Assembly: GCF_004343585.1 (NCBI RefSeq)
Contig: NZ_SLYW01000004.1
Span: 310,001 to 374,000 of the forward strand
Length of the DNA stretch: 64,000 nt
Reading direction: 5' to 3'
Origin: Neorhizobium sp. JUb45
GTDB lineage: Bacteria > Pseudomonadota > Alphaproteobacteria > Rhizobiales > Rhizobiaceae
This document shows positions 1-9,595 of this stretch, in pieces. The position numbers and the translations under genes were made by a program. The stretch's first letter is position 1; the number at the start of each line of letters is the position of its first letter. The notes beneath the pieces were generated by a model that was given only the letters and a program-made list of their open reading frames with translations, made no database searches and was not told the origin of the DNA.

Positions 1-1937
1 TCGCGGCCGCCATCGGATATAATGCGCGTCCGGGCCTTTCGGCCGTCGAGCGCTTCATGAAGCATTATTTTCTCGTCACCAAGGATGTCGGCGATCTCAC
101 CCGCATTCTGTGTGCCGCTCTGGAAGAGGAACAGGCCAAACCTGCCCCCGGCCTCACCGGCGTCATTTCCCGTTTCCGCTATCGCACCCGCAAAATTCCC
201 GGCAGCAGCGAATTCGTGGAGGATCGCGGCCGTATCGCGCTTGCCGATCCCGATGTATTTCGCCGTGATCCGATAAGCCTCATCCGCTTTTTCCATGTTG
301 CGGATCTGGCCGGGCTGGAATATCACCCGGATGCGCTAAAGCAGGTCAATCGCGGCCTGCGGCTGATCGACAATGACCTGCGTGAGAACGAGGAGGCCAA
401 CCGCCTTTTCCTCTCCATCCTCACCTCGCCGCGCACGCCGGCCATGACATTGCGGCGCATGAACGAGGCCGGTGTGCTCGGCCGCTTCATTCCCGAATTC
501 GGCAAGATCGTCGCGCTGATGCAGTTCAGCATGTACCACCATTATACGGTGGACGAGCACCTGATCCGCGCCGTCGAGGCCCTGTCGGATATCGACAAAG
601 GCAAGTTCGGCGATGAACATCCGCTGATCAACAAGCTGATGCCGACCATCGAGGACCGCACCGCGCTTTACGTGGCCGTGCTGCTGCACGATATCGCCAA
701 GGGCCGCCAGGAGGATCACTCCATCGCCGGTGCCCGCGTGGCGCGAAAGCTCTGCCCGCGTTTCGGCCTCAACCCGAAACAGACGGAACTGGTCGTCTGG
801 CTGATCGACCAGCATCTGCTGATGTCGATGACCGCTCAGACCCGTGATCTCAACGACCGCAAGACGATCAGCGATTTTGCCGAACACGTGCAGTCGATGG
901 AGCGCCTCAAGGCGCTGCTCATCCTCACCGTCTGCGATATCCGCGCCGTCGGGCCGGGTGTGTGGAACGGCTGGAAGGGCCAGCTTTTGCGCACGCTTTA
1001 TTACGAGACCGAACTGCTGCTATCCGGCGGTTTTTCGGACAGTTCCCGCAAGCAGCGCACCATCGCCGCCGAAGAAGCGCTGGTGCAGGCGCTGGATGAG
1101 GGCTGGACCGCCAAGGACCGCAAGACCTACGGCAAGCTGCATTACCAGCCCTACCTGTTGTCCGTGCCACTGAACGACCAGATCCGTCATGCGGCCTTCA
1201 TCCGCGATACAGACAAGGCCGGCAAGGTGCTGGCCACCATGGTACGCACCGACAGTTTTCGCGCCATCACCGAGATCACCGTTCTGGCGCCCGACCATCC
1301 GCGCCTGCTCTCCATCATCGCCGGTGCATGCGCCGCAGCCGGCGCCAATATCGCCGACGCCCAGATCTTTACCACCACCGATGGCCGCGCCCTCGACACC
1401 ATCCTCGTCAGCCGTGAATTCACCGACGATGCCGATGAACTGCGCCGTGCCGGCACGATTGGCCGCATGATCGAGGATGTGCTTTCGGGCAAGAAACGCT
1501 TACCCGAAGTCATCGCCTCGCGCGCCAAGTCGAAGAAGCGCAACAAGACGTTTTCCGTGCATCCGTCGGTCACGATCTCCAACACGCTGTCCAACAAGTT
1601 TACGGTCATCGAAGTGGAATGCCTCGACCGCGTCGGCATCCTTGCGGAAATCACCGCCGTGCTGTCGGACTTGTCACTGGATATCCAGTCGGCCCACATC
1701 ACCACGTTTGGCGAAAAGGTGATCGATACGTTCTACGTGACGGATATCGTCGGCATGAAGATCACCAACGAAAACCGCCAGGCAAGCATTACCGCAAGGC
1801 TGAAACCGGTGATGACCGATCAGGACGACGAGTTGCGCTCCCGCATGCCATCGGGGATTATTGCACCCGAGCCGGCACCTTCGGAAGGATCGACGCCGGA
1901 TCTGGGGCCGGGGAGTGCGCCGAAGGTGAAGGTGTGA
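1..1937 (+). CDS. glnD: Bifunctional uridylyltransferase/uridylyl-removing enzyme GlnD (5' end outside window)
   Basis: GlnD adds UMP to PII signalling proteins or removes it according to glutamine level, and so sits at the head of nitrogen regulation. The frame is open from base 3, so the start and the nucleotidyltransferase core lie outside the window; about 645 codons of a protein usually near 900-950 residues are visible. An HD metal-phosphohydrolase region (LLHDIAKG, near base 685) follows a [10 protein letters not shown] segment near base 530. Two C-terminal ACT domains follow, the first around bases 1270-1490 ([19 protein letters not shown]) and the second around 1600-1830 ([19 protein letters not shown]). 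The tail is Pro/Glu-rich and the stop is TGA at 1935-1937. The domain order leaves little doubt about identity. Confidence 0.97.
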   Translation, partial: AAAIGYNARPGLSAVERFMKHYFLVTKDVGDLTRILCAALEEEQAKPAPGLTGVISRFRYRTRKIPGSSEFVEDRGRIALADPDVFRRDPISLIRFFHVADLAGLEYHPDALKQVNRGLRLIDNDLRENEEANRLFLSILTSPRTPAMTLRRMNEAGVLGRFIPEFGKIVALMQFSMYHHYTVDEHLIRAVEALSDIDKGKFGDEHPLINKLMPTIEDRTALYVAVLLHDIAKGRQEDHSIAGARVARKLCPRFGLNPKQTELVVWLIDQHLLMSMTAQTRDLNDRKTISDFAEHVQSMERLKALLILTVCDIRAVGPGVWNGWKGQLLRTLYYETELLLSGGFSDSSRKQRTIAAEEALVQALDEGWTAKDRKTYGKLHYQPYLLSVPLNDQIRHAAFIRDTDKAGKVLATMVRTDSFRAITEITVLAPDHPRLLSIIAGACAAAGANIADAQIFTTTDGRALDTILVSREFTDDADELRRAGTIGRMIEDVLSGKKRLPEVIASRAKSKKRNKTFSVHPSVTISNTLSNKFTVIEVECLDRVGILAEITAVLSDLSLDIQSAHITTFGEKVIDTFYVTDIVGMKITNENRQASITARLKPVMTDQDDELRSRMPSGIIAPEPAPSEGSTPDLGPGSAPKVKV

Positions 1938-1943
1938 GGGTGG

Positions 1944-2183
1944 ATGATCATCATCCATAATATCGAAAGATCCGACGGGAAGGCGCGTGTCGAATTCGTT
2001 CAGCACGGGAATGGCCTTTACTCGTTTAATGAAGAGCAAGAGCTTGAAGACGAGGTGCCTGGCCTCGGCCCCCACACCTACTGGGCGCCAACTCACGTTT
2101 CCGGAATTTACGACGAGATGGCTGCCGCTGTGCGAGATGCGAAAGCTGCTCTCCGTTGGCTGAGGGATGCCGGGGCGCTGTGA
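1944..2183 (+). CDS. Small hypothetical protein, 79 aa
   Basis: This ORF starts six bases after the glnD stop, with a purine-rich GGGTGG stretch just before the ATG, so it could be translated by coupling from the glnD message. The product is acidic and soluble, with no signal peptide or membrane segment. It begins with a beta-strand-like MIIIHNIE, contains a Gly/Pro-rich central part (VPGLGPHTYW) and ends in an Ala-rich helix (DEMAAAVRDAKAALRWL). I do not recognise a family. The same region on the other strand is open for a similar length, so coding status rests on position and on the protein-like composition. Confidence 0.55.
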   Translation: MIIIHNIERSDGKARVEFVQHGNGLYSFNEEQELEDEVPGLGPHTYWAPTHVSGIYDEMAAAVRDAKAALRWLRDAGAL

Positions 2184-2303
2184 TTGTCAGGTGATCGGGC
2201 ATGTTTCGCATACGCTCCATCTCTCAGTCTTTCGAGAGATGGCCGTCCGCTTCACCTCCCGCTATAACACCCCCACGAATCGAACCTTCCGGTGAGCCCC
2301 CGC

Positions 2304-3899
2304 ATGAGCCTTGTGAAAAAATTCGCGACCGTCGGCGGTGCCACGCTCGGCAGCCGCATTTTTGGTTTTGCCCGCGAAACCCTGATGGCGGCTGCACTCG
2401 GCACCGGGCCGATGGCCGACGTGTTTTACGCGGCCTTCCGCTTTCCCAATCTTTTTCGCCGGCTGTTTGCCGAAGGCGCGTTTAATGCCGCCTTCGTGCC
2501 GCTGTTCTCCAAGGAGATCGAGGCCAACGGCATCGATGGTGCCAAGCGGTTTTCCGAGGAAGTGTTTGGCGTCCTGTTTTCGGCGCTGCTGATCATCACC
2601 ATCGCCATGGAACTGGCGATGCCGTGGCTGGTCACCTGGATCATCGCCCCCGGTTTTGCCGATGACCCGGAAAAGACGTCGATCACCATTCGCTTGGCCG
2701 TGGTGATGTTCCCTTACCTGATGTGCATGTCGCTGACGGCGATGATGAGCGGCATGCTCAATTCGCTGCATCATTTTTTTGCCGCCGCCATCGCGCCGGT
2801 CTTTCTGAACGTGGTGATGATCGCCGCGCTGTTTTATGCGCTGTGGACCGGTGCCGATCCGCTCTCCACCGCCTGGTATCTGTCGTGGAGCGTGCTGGTC
2901 GCCGGTGTGTTGCAGCTTGCCGTGGTTTATGTCGGCGTGCGCCATGCCGGCATAAAGATCGGTTTCCGCCGTCCGCGCATGACGCCCAATGTCAAGCGTC
3001 TGCTGGTGCTTGCCGTGCCTGCCGCCATCACCGGCGGCGTCACCCAGATCAACCAGATCATCGGCCAGGCAATCGCGTCCAGCAAGGAAGGCGCGATTGC
3101 CGCCCTGCAATATGCCGACCGTATCTATCAGCTGCCTCTGGGCGTCGTTGGTGTCGCCGTCGGTGTCGTGCTTCTGCCGGAACTGGCGCGCGCACTGAAG
3201 GGCGGCAATCTCAAGGAAGCCGCCAATATCCAGAACCGCTCGATCGAATTCGTGCTGTTCCTGACCTTGCCTGCTGCTGCAGGGCTGTGGGTCCTGTCGG
3301 ATTCCATCATTCGCGTGCTCTATGAGCGCGGTGCGTTTTCTGCCGAAAACACCGCCGTTGTCGGTTCCATTCTCGCGATCTACGGTCTGGGTCTTCCCGG
3401 TTTTGTGCTGATCAAGGCGCTGCAGCCCGGTTTTTATGCCCGCGAAGATACCAAAACCCCGATGCGGTTCACCATGATGGCCGTTGTGGTCAATTCGGGC
3501 CTCGCCATCTCGCTTTTCCCACTGATCGAGGAACGCGGTATCGCCACGGCGGAGGCTGCGGCCGGCTGGATCAACACGATCTTTCTGTTTTCCACGCTGG
3601 TCTGGCGCGGCCATCTGAAATGGGAATGGGCCTTTGCCCGTCGCACGGCCATGCTGCTTGTCTCTGCCGGCATCATGGCGGTGGCTTTGACCTATGCGCT
3701 GCGTTACGCCAGCCCGTGGCTCGCGTCCGGTTCGCATTTTCTGCAGCAGGTCCTGGCACTTGGCGTGCTGATTGCCATTTCGATGCTGGTTTACTTCTCA
3801 GTCGCCTTTTTGATCGGCGGTGCCGATCTCGGCATGATCCGCCGCAATCTCAAGCGCAAGCCAAAACAGGCGGCAGCAACGGTCGATCCGGAAGGCTGA
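2304..3899 (+). CDS. murJ: Lipid II flippase MurJ (MviN)
   Basis: MurJ moves the peptidoglycan precursor lipid II across the inner membrane. The 531-residue product is hydrophobic throughout, as expected for the 14-helix MOP-superfamily fold, and opens with the typical SLVKKFATVGGATLGSRI segment. A conserved FRFPNLFRRLFAEGAFN block lies near residue 50 and the PLGVVGVAVGVVLLPEL block in the middle. A GTG at 2292 is in frame, but the ATG at 2304 gives the usual family N-terminus and was chosen. The stop is immediately followed by the stop of the convergent M15 peptidase gene. In many proteobacteria murJ lies near glnD, as here. Confidence 0.95.
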   Translation: MSLVKKFATVGGATLGSRIFGFARETLMAAALGTGPMADVFYAAFRFPNLFRRLFAEGAFNAAFVPLFSKEIEANGIDGAKRFSEEVFGVLFSALLIITIAMELAMPWLVTWIIAPGFADDPEKTSITIRLAVVMFPYLMCMSLTAMMSGMLNSLHHFFAAAIAPVFLNVVMIAALFYALWTGADPLSTAWYLSWSVLVAGVLQLAVVYVGVRHAGIKIGFRRPRMTPNVKRLLVLAVPAAITGGVTQINQIIGQAIASSKEGAIAALQYADRIYQLPLGVVGVAVGVVLLPELARALKGGNLKEAANIQNRSIEFVLFLTLPAAAGLWVLSDSIIRVLYERGAFSAENTAVVGSILAIYGLGLPGFVLIKALQPGFYAREDTKTPMRFTMMAVVVNSGLAISLFPLIEERGIATAEAAAGWINTIFLFSTLVWRGHLKWEWAFARRTAMLLVSAGIMAVALTYALRYASPWLASGSHFLQQVLALGVLIAISMLVYFSVAFLIGGADLGMIRRNLKRKPKQAAATVDPEG

Positions 3900-4394
3900 T
3901 CAACTGCGGCGGTGGTGACGCTTCAGATTGGCCAAACCACCCTTGCCCTTGGATTTTCCGCCGCAATGCGCCCAGCGGCGTTTCGGGCCGATGTCCACAT
4001 GCACGATGCCGTTGCAATAACGGCCGATGCCGCCAATGCCCGGCGCGCCGGCGGCTGCCGCCAGGATCGCCTTTTCCGAAACACCCGGCACGCGGATGTC
4101 TGCGGCATAACAGCGGCTGTGCTGCGAGGTGCCCGAACGCGGGCGGTGACCTGACGTCACCATCGGTTTCTTGCCGGTCTCAGCGCGGATATGGGCGAGG
4201 ATCGCTTCCAGCTTTTCCGGAAAACAGGCGGTGCGCACGCTGACGCGCTGCACGGTATAGGCCGCCGAATAGTCATGCTTGAAGGTGGTGCCACGGCGTT
4301 TGCCGCTTTTATCCGCCGCGTCTGCGGAAATGGCTGAAAGGACGACGCTGGCTGTCATAAAGCAGGCAAGCGCGACGCGGGAAAGAATGCGCAT
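3900..4394 (-). CDS. Secreted M15-type peptidase (DUF882/peptidase_M15_3-like)
   Basis: A predicted exported protein of 164 residues. Starting at the ATG giving MRILSRVALACFM, the first 30 residues form a signal peptide ending near ADA-ADK; a GTG/ATG nine codons upstream would add a polar tail before it and is less likely. The mature part carries the zinc-peptidase pattern of the M15 group: SQHSRCYAADIRV (HxxxxxxD) near the middle and HVDIG later, so it probably cleaves peptidoglycan cross-links in the periplasm. The C-terminus is Lys/Gly-rich and basic (KSKGKGGLANLKRHHRR). Gene and murJ converge with no spacer. The family call rests on the two motifs only. Confidence 0.75.
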   Translation of the reverse strand: MRILSRVALACFMTASVVLSAISADAADKSGKRRGTTFKHDYSAAYTVQRVSVRTACFPEKLEAILAHIRAETGKKPMVTSGHRPRSGTSQHSRCYAADIRVPGVSEKAILAAAAGAPGIGGIGRYCNGIVHVDIGPKRRWAHCGGKSKGKGGLANLKRHHRRS

Positions 4395-4838
4395 TCTGGA
4401 CTCCGAAACCGTATCCGTCACTCATGGCGAACGGAAAGCTAATTTCGGAGTATTTCTTTTCTAAAAGTGACGGCAATAAGGGAGAAAATGCTCTAAATTA
4501 GGAGTCTGTCTGCCATAATAATGAATATCCGTTAAGAATTTCGCATTTTTGTACTCATTGTGCGGTATTGAAGGACCGCTTCCCGAGGCCTCTTTTTGTG
4601 CAGTGAAGGCCGGAAACCGGGCCGGATGCCACCTGTCACATTTTTGGTAAAAATCCTTCACAATCCAACGGTTGACACCGCGCGACCCTGCTCCAGTTTC
4701 CCCTCATACGCCGTGCATTTCACCGATGGATATGGCACCGACGAAAAAGTGCCTGCTCCTCCTTCTGCATCGACCGTGAAAATCATTCGGATTTTCGTAA
4801 AAAAACGTCGATGCGCCGATAGCAAAAGGCCGATTTCG
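4395..4838. other. Intergenic region between divergent genes
   Basis: This 444-bp stretch separates the minus-strand M15 peptidase from the plus-strand orphan gene. It is visibly more AT-rich than the flanking genes around 4430-4560. An in-frame extension of the downstream ORF reaches back to 4596, but its translation (Cys/Pro/Arg mixture) looks non-coding. It probably holds two divergent promoters; I could not pick out a convincing motif. Confidence 0.5.
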
Positions 4839-6092
4839 ATGTTTGGTTTTTCAAAAGACGCGTCTTCCCTCAATCCTTTCAAGCGCAATCCGCCTTCGGT
4901 GAACACGCCGATCAGCAAGAATGTCATCCCGACATTGGCCGATAAGGTGAAGGCCGAGGCCGACAAGAAAGGCACATACGACAAGAAGGATGCGCCGCTT
5001 TCCATCACCGATGTGGTCAACACCTGTCTCGATGTTGCCTTTGGTTCTGCCGCTGGCGGCGCCAGTTCCGGTTATGCGGGCTTGGCCCAGACGGTCGCCG
5101 ATAGCGCCCAGAAAAGCTACAAGGCGACCAAAAGCGTGTCGGCGCCACCCAATCCGTTGTTTGTCGGCCACGGTCACAGCCGGGGCGATCTCAACACCGA
5201 AAGCCCGGCGACGTTAAAGTATCTGGAGCGTCGCCGGGTCAAGGAAATGGGCGGCAACGGTTTCAGCATTGCCGGCACGGTGGCGGTTGCCGCTTCCATG
5301 GGTGCGCTGCCGGTCAATGCGCTGTCGATTGCCAGACAGGCAAACACGACCGGCTCGACAGCTGCCCATCTTACCAAGCTGAAAATTCTCGCGCGTGAGA
5401 TCGATGCGCTCGGCGCGGGCGCGGAACGTGGTGTCACGCTCTCCGAGCTGGTGCGCGATGTCATCAAGGTCAAGGCGCATAAATCCGGCATCGAGGGCGC
5501 CAAGCTGGTTACCGGCTCCATTCCGGTGCTTGGCGAGATCGTCACGGCCAGCGTCAATGCCGGCATCAATGGCGCGGCATCTGCGGCCAAGACGTTCGAC
5601 AAGGCCTATCACGCCAAGAACTGCGCAAAGCTGGCGCTGGAAATCCACTGGCGCGCCTATCAGGAACAGTTTTCCGCCTTCTGTCGCATGCACAAGCTCG
5701 ATCCTGCCGATTTCTTTGCTCGTGAGGATTATCTTGCCCGCAAGCGTCCACCACGGCTGACCGGCATGGGTTTGAAAAAGGCCAATGAAAAACTGCGCGA
5801 GGCCGATCGCCCGCCGCGCCTGACCGGCATGGGCCTTTCCGCTGCCCGTGAGGCACTGGAAGCGCACGATCCGCCACAATCCCGCCTGCCGTCACGCGAT
5901 TTCGACCGGGTGGTTCATGACGCCCGTCAGAGCTTTTATTTCCACCGCGACGCCGGCCCGGCCACCAGTCTGGTGACGGAACTTTATACCCGTCGTTCGG
6001 CACTTGCCGTGCTTGGCAAATACGATATCGCAGCACTCATCATGGAACCCGGCGGCTGGGTGGCGCTGACGGACAAGATCGCGTCCTTGTGA
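4839..6092 (+). CDS. Orphan 417-aa protein with a 21-residue tandem repeat
   Basis: I do not recognise this protein. The ATG at 4839 is preferred to the upstream in-frame ATG at 4596 because the intervening translation is low-quality and MFGFSKDASSLNPFKRNPP is a plausible N-terminus. The N-terminal 60 residues are polar and Pro/Asn-rich; residues 60-130 and 230-260 are Ala/Gly-rich with weakly hydrophobic stretches (SIAGTVAVAASMGALPV, LVTGSIPVLGEIVTASV), which could insert into membranes. Residues 303-344 form two 21-residue repeats, each beginning RPPRLTGMGL and continuing as a charged helix. It has no signal peptide. It stands alone with its own leader. Possible roles such as a secreted effector or a surface-associated factor are guesses. 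Confidence 0.75.
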   Translation: MFGFSKDASSLNPFKRNPPSVNTPISKNVIPTLADKVKAEADKKGTYDKKDAPLSITDVVNTCLDVAFGSAAGGASSGYAGLAQTVADSAQKSYKATKSVSAPPNPLFVGHGHSRGDLNTESPATLKYLERRRVKEMGGNGFSIAGTVAVAASMGALPVNALSIARQANTTGSTAAHLTKLKILAREIDALGAGAERGVTLSELVRDVIKVKAHKSGIEGAKLVTGSIPVLGEIVTASVNAGINGAASAAKTFDKAYHAKNCAKLALEIHWRAYQEQFSAFCRMHKLDPADFFAREDYLARKRPPRLTGMGLKKANEKLREADRPPRLTGMGLSAAREALEAHDPPQSRLPSRDFDRVVHDARQSFYFHRDAGPATSLVTELYTRRSALAVLGKYDIAALIMEPGGWVALTDKIASL

Positions 6093-6174
6093 GGGGAGGG
6101 GGACGCAGGGCCTGTTCATCCTGCGTCAGCCCATTCCCACCTCCGTCGTCGAATTGGGATATGAGTCTTAGAGC

Positions 6175-6197
6175 GCGTCAGAATATGCATCTGACGC
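6175..6197. repeat. Perfect 8-bp inverted repeat before trpS
   Basis: GCGTCAGA, seven bases, then TCTGACGC. It lies about 80 bp after the orphan gene and 140 bp before trpS, with no T-run. It could be a transcript-end hairpin or one copy of a dispersed intergenic palindrome. Confidence 0.5.
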
Positions 6198-6338
6198 CGG
6201 GTGCATCCTCTTGATCCCGCCCCATCCGCCGTGCATAAGCCCGGCCGTTAGCAACATGGGCGACATGAGCGCCAAAGGCCGGGTTATCCGTCCTGCTCAC
6301 CATGCCCTGGGGCCTTCCACAAGCCTGATGAGGACGAC

Positions 6339-7403
6339 ATGAACACGTTTAAGCCGCTCGTATTTTCCGGCGTACAGCCAACGGGCAATCTCCATCTCGG
6401 AAACTATCTCGGCGCCATCCGCAAATTCGTGGCGCTGCAGGAAAACAACGACTGCATCTATTGCGTCGTCGATCTCCATGCCATTACCGCCCAGCTCGTC
6501 CATGACGATCTGAAGGGCCAGATCCGCTCCATCGCCGCCGCCTTCATCGCGTCGGGCATCGATCCGGTCAAACATATCGTTTTCAATCAGTCAGCCGTGC
6601 CGCAGCATGCGGAACTCGCCTGGATCTTCAACTGTGTCGCGCGCATCGGCTGGATGAACCGCATGACACAGTTCAAGGACAAGGCCGGCAAGGATCGCGA
6701 AAACGCCTCGCTCGGTCTGCTCGCCTATCCGAGCCTGATGGCTGCCGACATCCTCGTCTACCGCGCCACCCATGTGCCGGTCGGTGACGACCAGAAGCAG
6801 CATCTGGAACTTGCCCGCGATATCGCCCAGCGTTTCAATATCGATTTCGGTCCCAAAATCCGCGAGGCCGGCACGGGTGTGGACATGGTCGTCGGTGAGG
6901 AGCCGATCCACGGTTATTTCCCGCTGGTCGAGCCGCTGATCGGTGGCCCGGCACCCCGCGTCATGTCCTTGAAGGATGGCACCAAGAAGATGTCGAAGTC
7001 GGATCCGTCGGATCTGTCACGCATCAACCTGATGGACGATGCCGACACGATTTTGAAAAAGATCCGCAAGGCCAAGACCGATCCGGATGCTTTGCCGAGC
7101 GAAGTCGATGGTCTCGAAGGTCGCCCGGAAGCCGGCAATCTCGTCGGCATCTATGCGGCCCTGTCCGATCGCACCAAGGCGGACGTGCTTGCCGAATTCG
7201 GCGGCCAGCAGTTTTCGGTGTTCAAGCCGGCGCTCGCCGATCTGGCGGTGGAGGTGCTTGCCCCCATCACCACGGAAATGCGCCGCCTGATGGACGACAC
7301 GACGCATATCGACGCGATCCTCAAGGATGGCGGCGAACGCGCTCGCGCCCGCGCCGAAAAGACCATGAACGAGGTTTCCGACATTATCGGATTCCTGCGC
7401 TGA
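6339..7403 (+). CDS. trpS: Tryptophanyl-tRNA synthetase
   Basis: Charges tRNA-Trp with tryptophan in the cytoplasm. The 354-residue length fits bacterial TrpRS. Class I signatures are present: the HIGH-equivalent at residues 17-22 (NLHLGNY, after FSGVQPTG) and the KMSKS loop near residue 213 ([13 protein letters not shown]). The start is the ATG at 6339, which gives the usual [16 protein letters not shown] opening. It stands alone; the next gene is 250 bp downstream beyond a mosaic repeat element. Confidence 0.97.
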   Translation: MNTFKPLVFSGVQPTGNLHLGNYLGAIRKFVALQENNDCIYCVVDLHAITAQLVHDDLKGQIRSIAAAFIASGIDPVKHIVFNQSAVPQHAELAWIFNCVARIGWMNRMTQFKDKAGKDRENASLGLLAYPSLMAADILVYRATHVPVGDDQKQHLELARDIAQRFNIDFGPKIREAGTGVDMVVGEEPIHGYFPLVEPLIGGPAPRVMSLKDGTKKMSKSDPSDLSRINLMDDADTILKKIRKAKTDPDALPSEVDGLEGRPEAGNLVGIYAALSDRTKADVLAEFGGQQFSVFKPALADLAVEVLAPITTEMRRLMDDTTHIDAILKDGGERARARAEKTMNEVSDIIGFLR

Positions 7404-7460
7404 TTTCGGTTGCCGGTCTGCAAGGACCGGCGGTTTTCCCGAGGGTTGCCAAACCCGCCT

Positions 7461-7543
7461 CGTCATCCTCGGCCTTGTGCCGAGGATCTAATCACGCCAG
7501 CAATGGGCCTCAGCAGATCCTCGGGACAGGCCCGAGGATGACG
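7461..7543. repeat. RIME-like intergenic mosaic element (two palindromes)
   Basis: Two 9-bp-stem hairpins sit 29 bp apart: ATCCTCGGC/GCCGAGGAT (7465-7487) and ATCCTCGGG/CCCGAGGAT (7517-7539). The outer ends, CGTCATCCTCGG and CCGAGGATGACG, are also complementary, so the entire 83-bp block is a nested inverted repeat. This matches the layout of the Rhizobium-specific intergenic mosaic elements as I know them. It lies between trpS and the Usp gene; assignment needs a genome-wide copy search. Confidence 0.7.
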
Positions 7544-7654
7544 ACCGAGGGCAGGCGGCCCCGCCCTCAACCACCCCCGCTTTTACATCCCCGCTCTTTT
7601 GTATAATGTCCATCACGACCAAACGGGTCGTGTCAGCGCATCAGGGGGATCGGC

Positions 7655-8146
7655 ATGGTTTCAACTCGGCTATCGCGTCTCGAAGGCCATCGTCGCAAGT
7701 TCATGGCGGTCATCGATGGCACGCCGGAATGCGAAAAGGCCGTGCATTATGCCGGACGCCGCGCCAAAAATTCCAATGGCGCACTCTTGCTGCTCTATCT
7801 CATCCCCGAAGGCGATTTCCAGCAATGGCTGGGTGTCGAGGCGATCATGCGTGCCGAAGCGCGTGAAGAGGCCGAAGCCGTGATGGCCAAGGCCGCGCAG
7901 AGCGTGCGGGAAAGTATCGGCATTGATCCCGAAGTGGTGATCCGCGAGGGCAATGCTGCCGACGAGATCAATTCCCTGATCGAGGAAGACCAGGATATCG
8001 CCATCCTCGTGCTTGCCGCCGGTTCCGCCAAGGAAGGTCCGGGGCCGCTCGTCACCTCGATCGCCGGCCGCACCGCAGCCTTTCCGATCCCCGTCACCGT
8101 GCTGCCCAGCACGCTGACCGACGAGGAAATCGACGCGCTGGCCTAA
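7655..8146 (+). CDS. Universal stress protein (UspA family)
   Basis: A 163-residue single-domain Usp-fold protein, probably ATP/AMP-binding and cytoplasmic. The family pattern is visible: a first strand with an Asp (KFMAVIDGTPECEKAV, residues 15-30), a middle part ending EVVIREGNAADEINSLIEE, and a C-terminal GSAKEGPGPLVTSIAGR-like loop that stands in for the usual G-x2-G-x9-G-(S/T) nucleotide loop. The ATG at 7655 has an AGGGGG ribosome site six bases away. It is a lone gene after the mosaic element. The ligand and the stress that induces it cannot be read from the sequence. Confidence 0.88.
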   Translation: MVSTRLSRLEGHRRKFMAVIDGTPECEKAVHYAGRRAKNSNGALLLLYLIPEGDFQQWLGVEAIMRAEAREEAEAVMAKAAQSVRESIGIDPEVVIREGNAADEINSLIEEDQDIAILVLAAGSAKEGPGPLVTSIAGRTAAFPIPVTVLPSTLTDEEIDALA

Positions 8147-8284
8147 AGGTCTTTTGTCCCCGCGCATAAACCTTCACCCTTGACCTTGTTTCCGCAAAGG
8201 CGCACTTGAACCGAAACCTGAACGGTCTTATCTTCTTTGGAAGAATTCTAAACGGGCGAGCGCGCTTCGCCAGGAGACATAAAG

Positions 8285-8851
8285 ATGTTCATTCAGACGG
8301 AAGCCACGCCGAACCCGGCCACCCTGAAATTCCTGCCGGGCAAGGTCGTGCTGGAAAGCGGCACCGCCGAATTCCGTTCCGCTGCCGAGGCTGAAAAGTC
8401 TCCGCTCGCTGCCCGTCTGTTCGACGTGCCGGGCGTCACCGGCGTCTATTTCGGTTATGACTTCATCACCGTCAGCAAGTCCGATGCCGAATGGCAGCAT
8501 CTGAAGCCGGCAATTCTCGGCTCGATCATGGAACACTTCATGTCCGGCCAGCCGGTCATGGGCGGCGGTTCCGCCATGGCGGAAGCCACCGATGAGGAAG
8601 GTGAGTTCTTCGATGAAGGCGACGAAACCGTCGTTGCCACCATCAAGGAACTCCTGGAAACCCGCGTCCGTCCGGCCGTTGCCCAGGATGGCGGCGATAT
8701 CACCTTCAAGGGTTACAAGGACGGTACCGTCTACCTCAACATGAAGGGCGCCTGCGCCGGTTGCCCATCATCGACCGCCACGCTCAAGCATGGTGTCCAG
8801 AACCTGCTCAAGCACTTTGTGCCGGAAGTCCAGGCCGTCGAATCCCTCTGA
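8285..8851 (+). CDS. nfuA: NifU-family iron-sulfur cluster carrier (NfuA type)
   Basis: A 188-residue Fe-S scaffold or carrier. Residues 1-85 are the Nfu N-terminal domain (MFIQTEATPNPATLKFLPG is the signature opening of mitochondrial NFU1 and alphaproteobacterial homologs). An acidic linker follows (EATDEEGEFFDEGDE). Residues 110-185 are the NifU C-terminal domain with the cluster-binding CxxC (GACAGCPSS). It likely delivers [4Fe-4S] clusters to apo-proteins such as MiaB, encoded downstream. An AGGAGA ribosome site precedes the ATG. It is separate from nif genes, so a housekeeping rather than a nitrogenase role is inferred. Confidence 0.92.
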   Translation: MFIQTEATPNPATLKFLPGKVVLESGTAEFRSAAEAEKSPLAARLFDVPGVTGVYFGYDFITVSKSDAEWQHLKPAILGSIMEHFMSGQPVMGGGSAMAEATDEEGEFFDEGDETVVATIKELLETRVRPAVAQDGGDITFKGYKDGTVYLNMKGACAGCPSSTATLKHGVQNLLKHFVPEVQAVESL

Positions 8852-8904
8852 TAAAATCTTGGCGCCGGCCTAAGGTCGGCGCACCAAACTGCCGGTAACT
8901 TGTC

Positions 8905-9588
8905 ATGATCGTTCTCGCCCTCGACACCGCCGGCATCGATTGTTCCGTCGCTTTGTATGATGCGACAGCTGACAAAATTCTCTCCATCCAGACCGAGATG
9001 ATCGGCAAGGGCCACGCTGAAAAGCTGATGGCGCAGGTCGAGGCCGCGTTGACTGAGGCAGGCATCACGCTCCAGCAGGTCAACCGCGTTGCCGTCACCA
9101 TCGGCCCCGGCTCGTTCACCGGCATCCGCGTCGGTGTCGCTGCCGCCCGTGGTTTTGCGCTGTCGCTCGGCATCGAGGCGGTCGGCATCACCACGCTGGA
9201 AGCCATGGCCGCCCACCAGCTGGCCGGCGCTGCCGGTCACCCGGTTATCGCCGCCATGGATGCCAAGCGCGGCGAAATTTACGCTCAAGCCTTTGCAGCC
9301 GATGGTGCTTCTCTCGAAGAAGCGCAGGCGCTGCCGCCGGAAGCCGTCACGGCTCTTGCCACGCATCACAGTGCAACCATTTTTGGTACAGGTGCTGTCG
9401 CCATCACTGCTGCGGCAGCCGGTGAAATCAGCGAACCCGGCATCAAAACCGTGCCGGATCGCTTCGATATCGCCACTGTCGCGAAGCTGGGCGCTGCAAA
9501 ACCCTTCGGCAGTGCAAAACCGAAACCGCTTTACCTTCGCGGCCCGGATGCTAAACCTCAGATCGGATTCGCACTGGCCCGCTCCTGA
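8905..9588 (+). CDS. tsaB: tRNA threonylcarbamoyladenosine biosynthesis protein TsaB
   Basis: Partner of TsaD in making t6A37 of ANN-decoding tRNAs. The 227-residue protein has the ASKHA fold start IVLALDTAGIDCSVALYD and the family loop GPGSFTGIRVGVAAARG near residue 70. TsaB lacks catalysis of its own and acts as a dimerising platform. The gene is 53 bp after nfuA and is followed eight bases later by rimI, the order tsaB-rimI being common in alphaproteobacteria. Confidence 0.95.
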   Translation: MIVLALDTAGIDCSVALYDATADKILSIQTEMIGKGHAEKLMAQVEAALTEAGITLQQVNRVAVTIGPGSFTGIRVGVAAARGFALSLGIEAVGITTLEAMAAHQLAGAAGHPVIAAMDAKRGEIYAQAFAADGASLEEAQALPPEAVTALATHHSATIFGTGAVAITAAAAGEISEPGIKTVPDRFDIATVAKLGAAKPFGSAKPKPLYLRGPDAKPQIGFALARS

Positions 9589-9595
9589 GACGCGC

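Noticed and set aside
2262..3737. 491-aa minus-strand ORF opposite murJ
   Set aside because: Composition is His/Arg/Gly-heavy and it is fully antisense to a clear membrane protein; caused by GC-rich codon bias.
4596..4838. In-frame N-terminal extension of the orphan 417-aa protein
   Set aside because: Translation is unlike the rest and the region is AT-rich promoter-like sequence.
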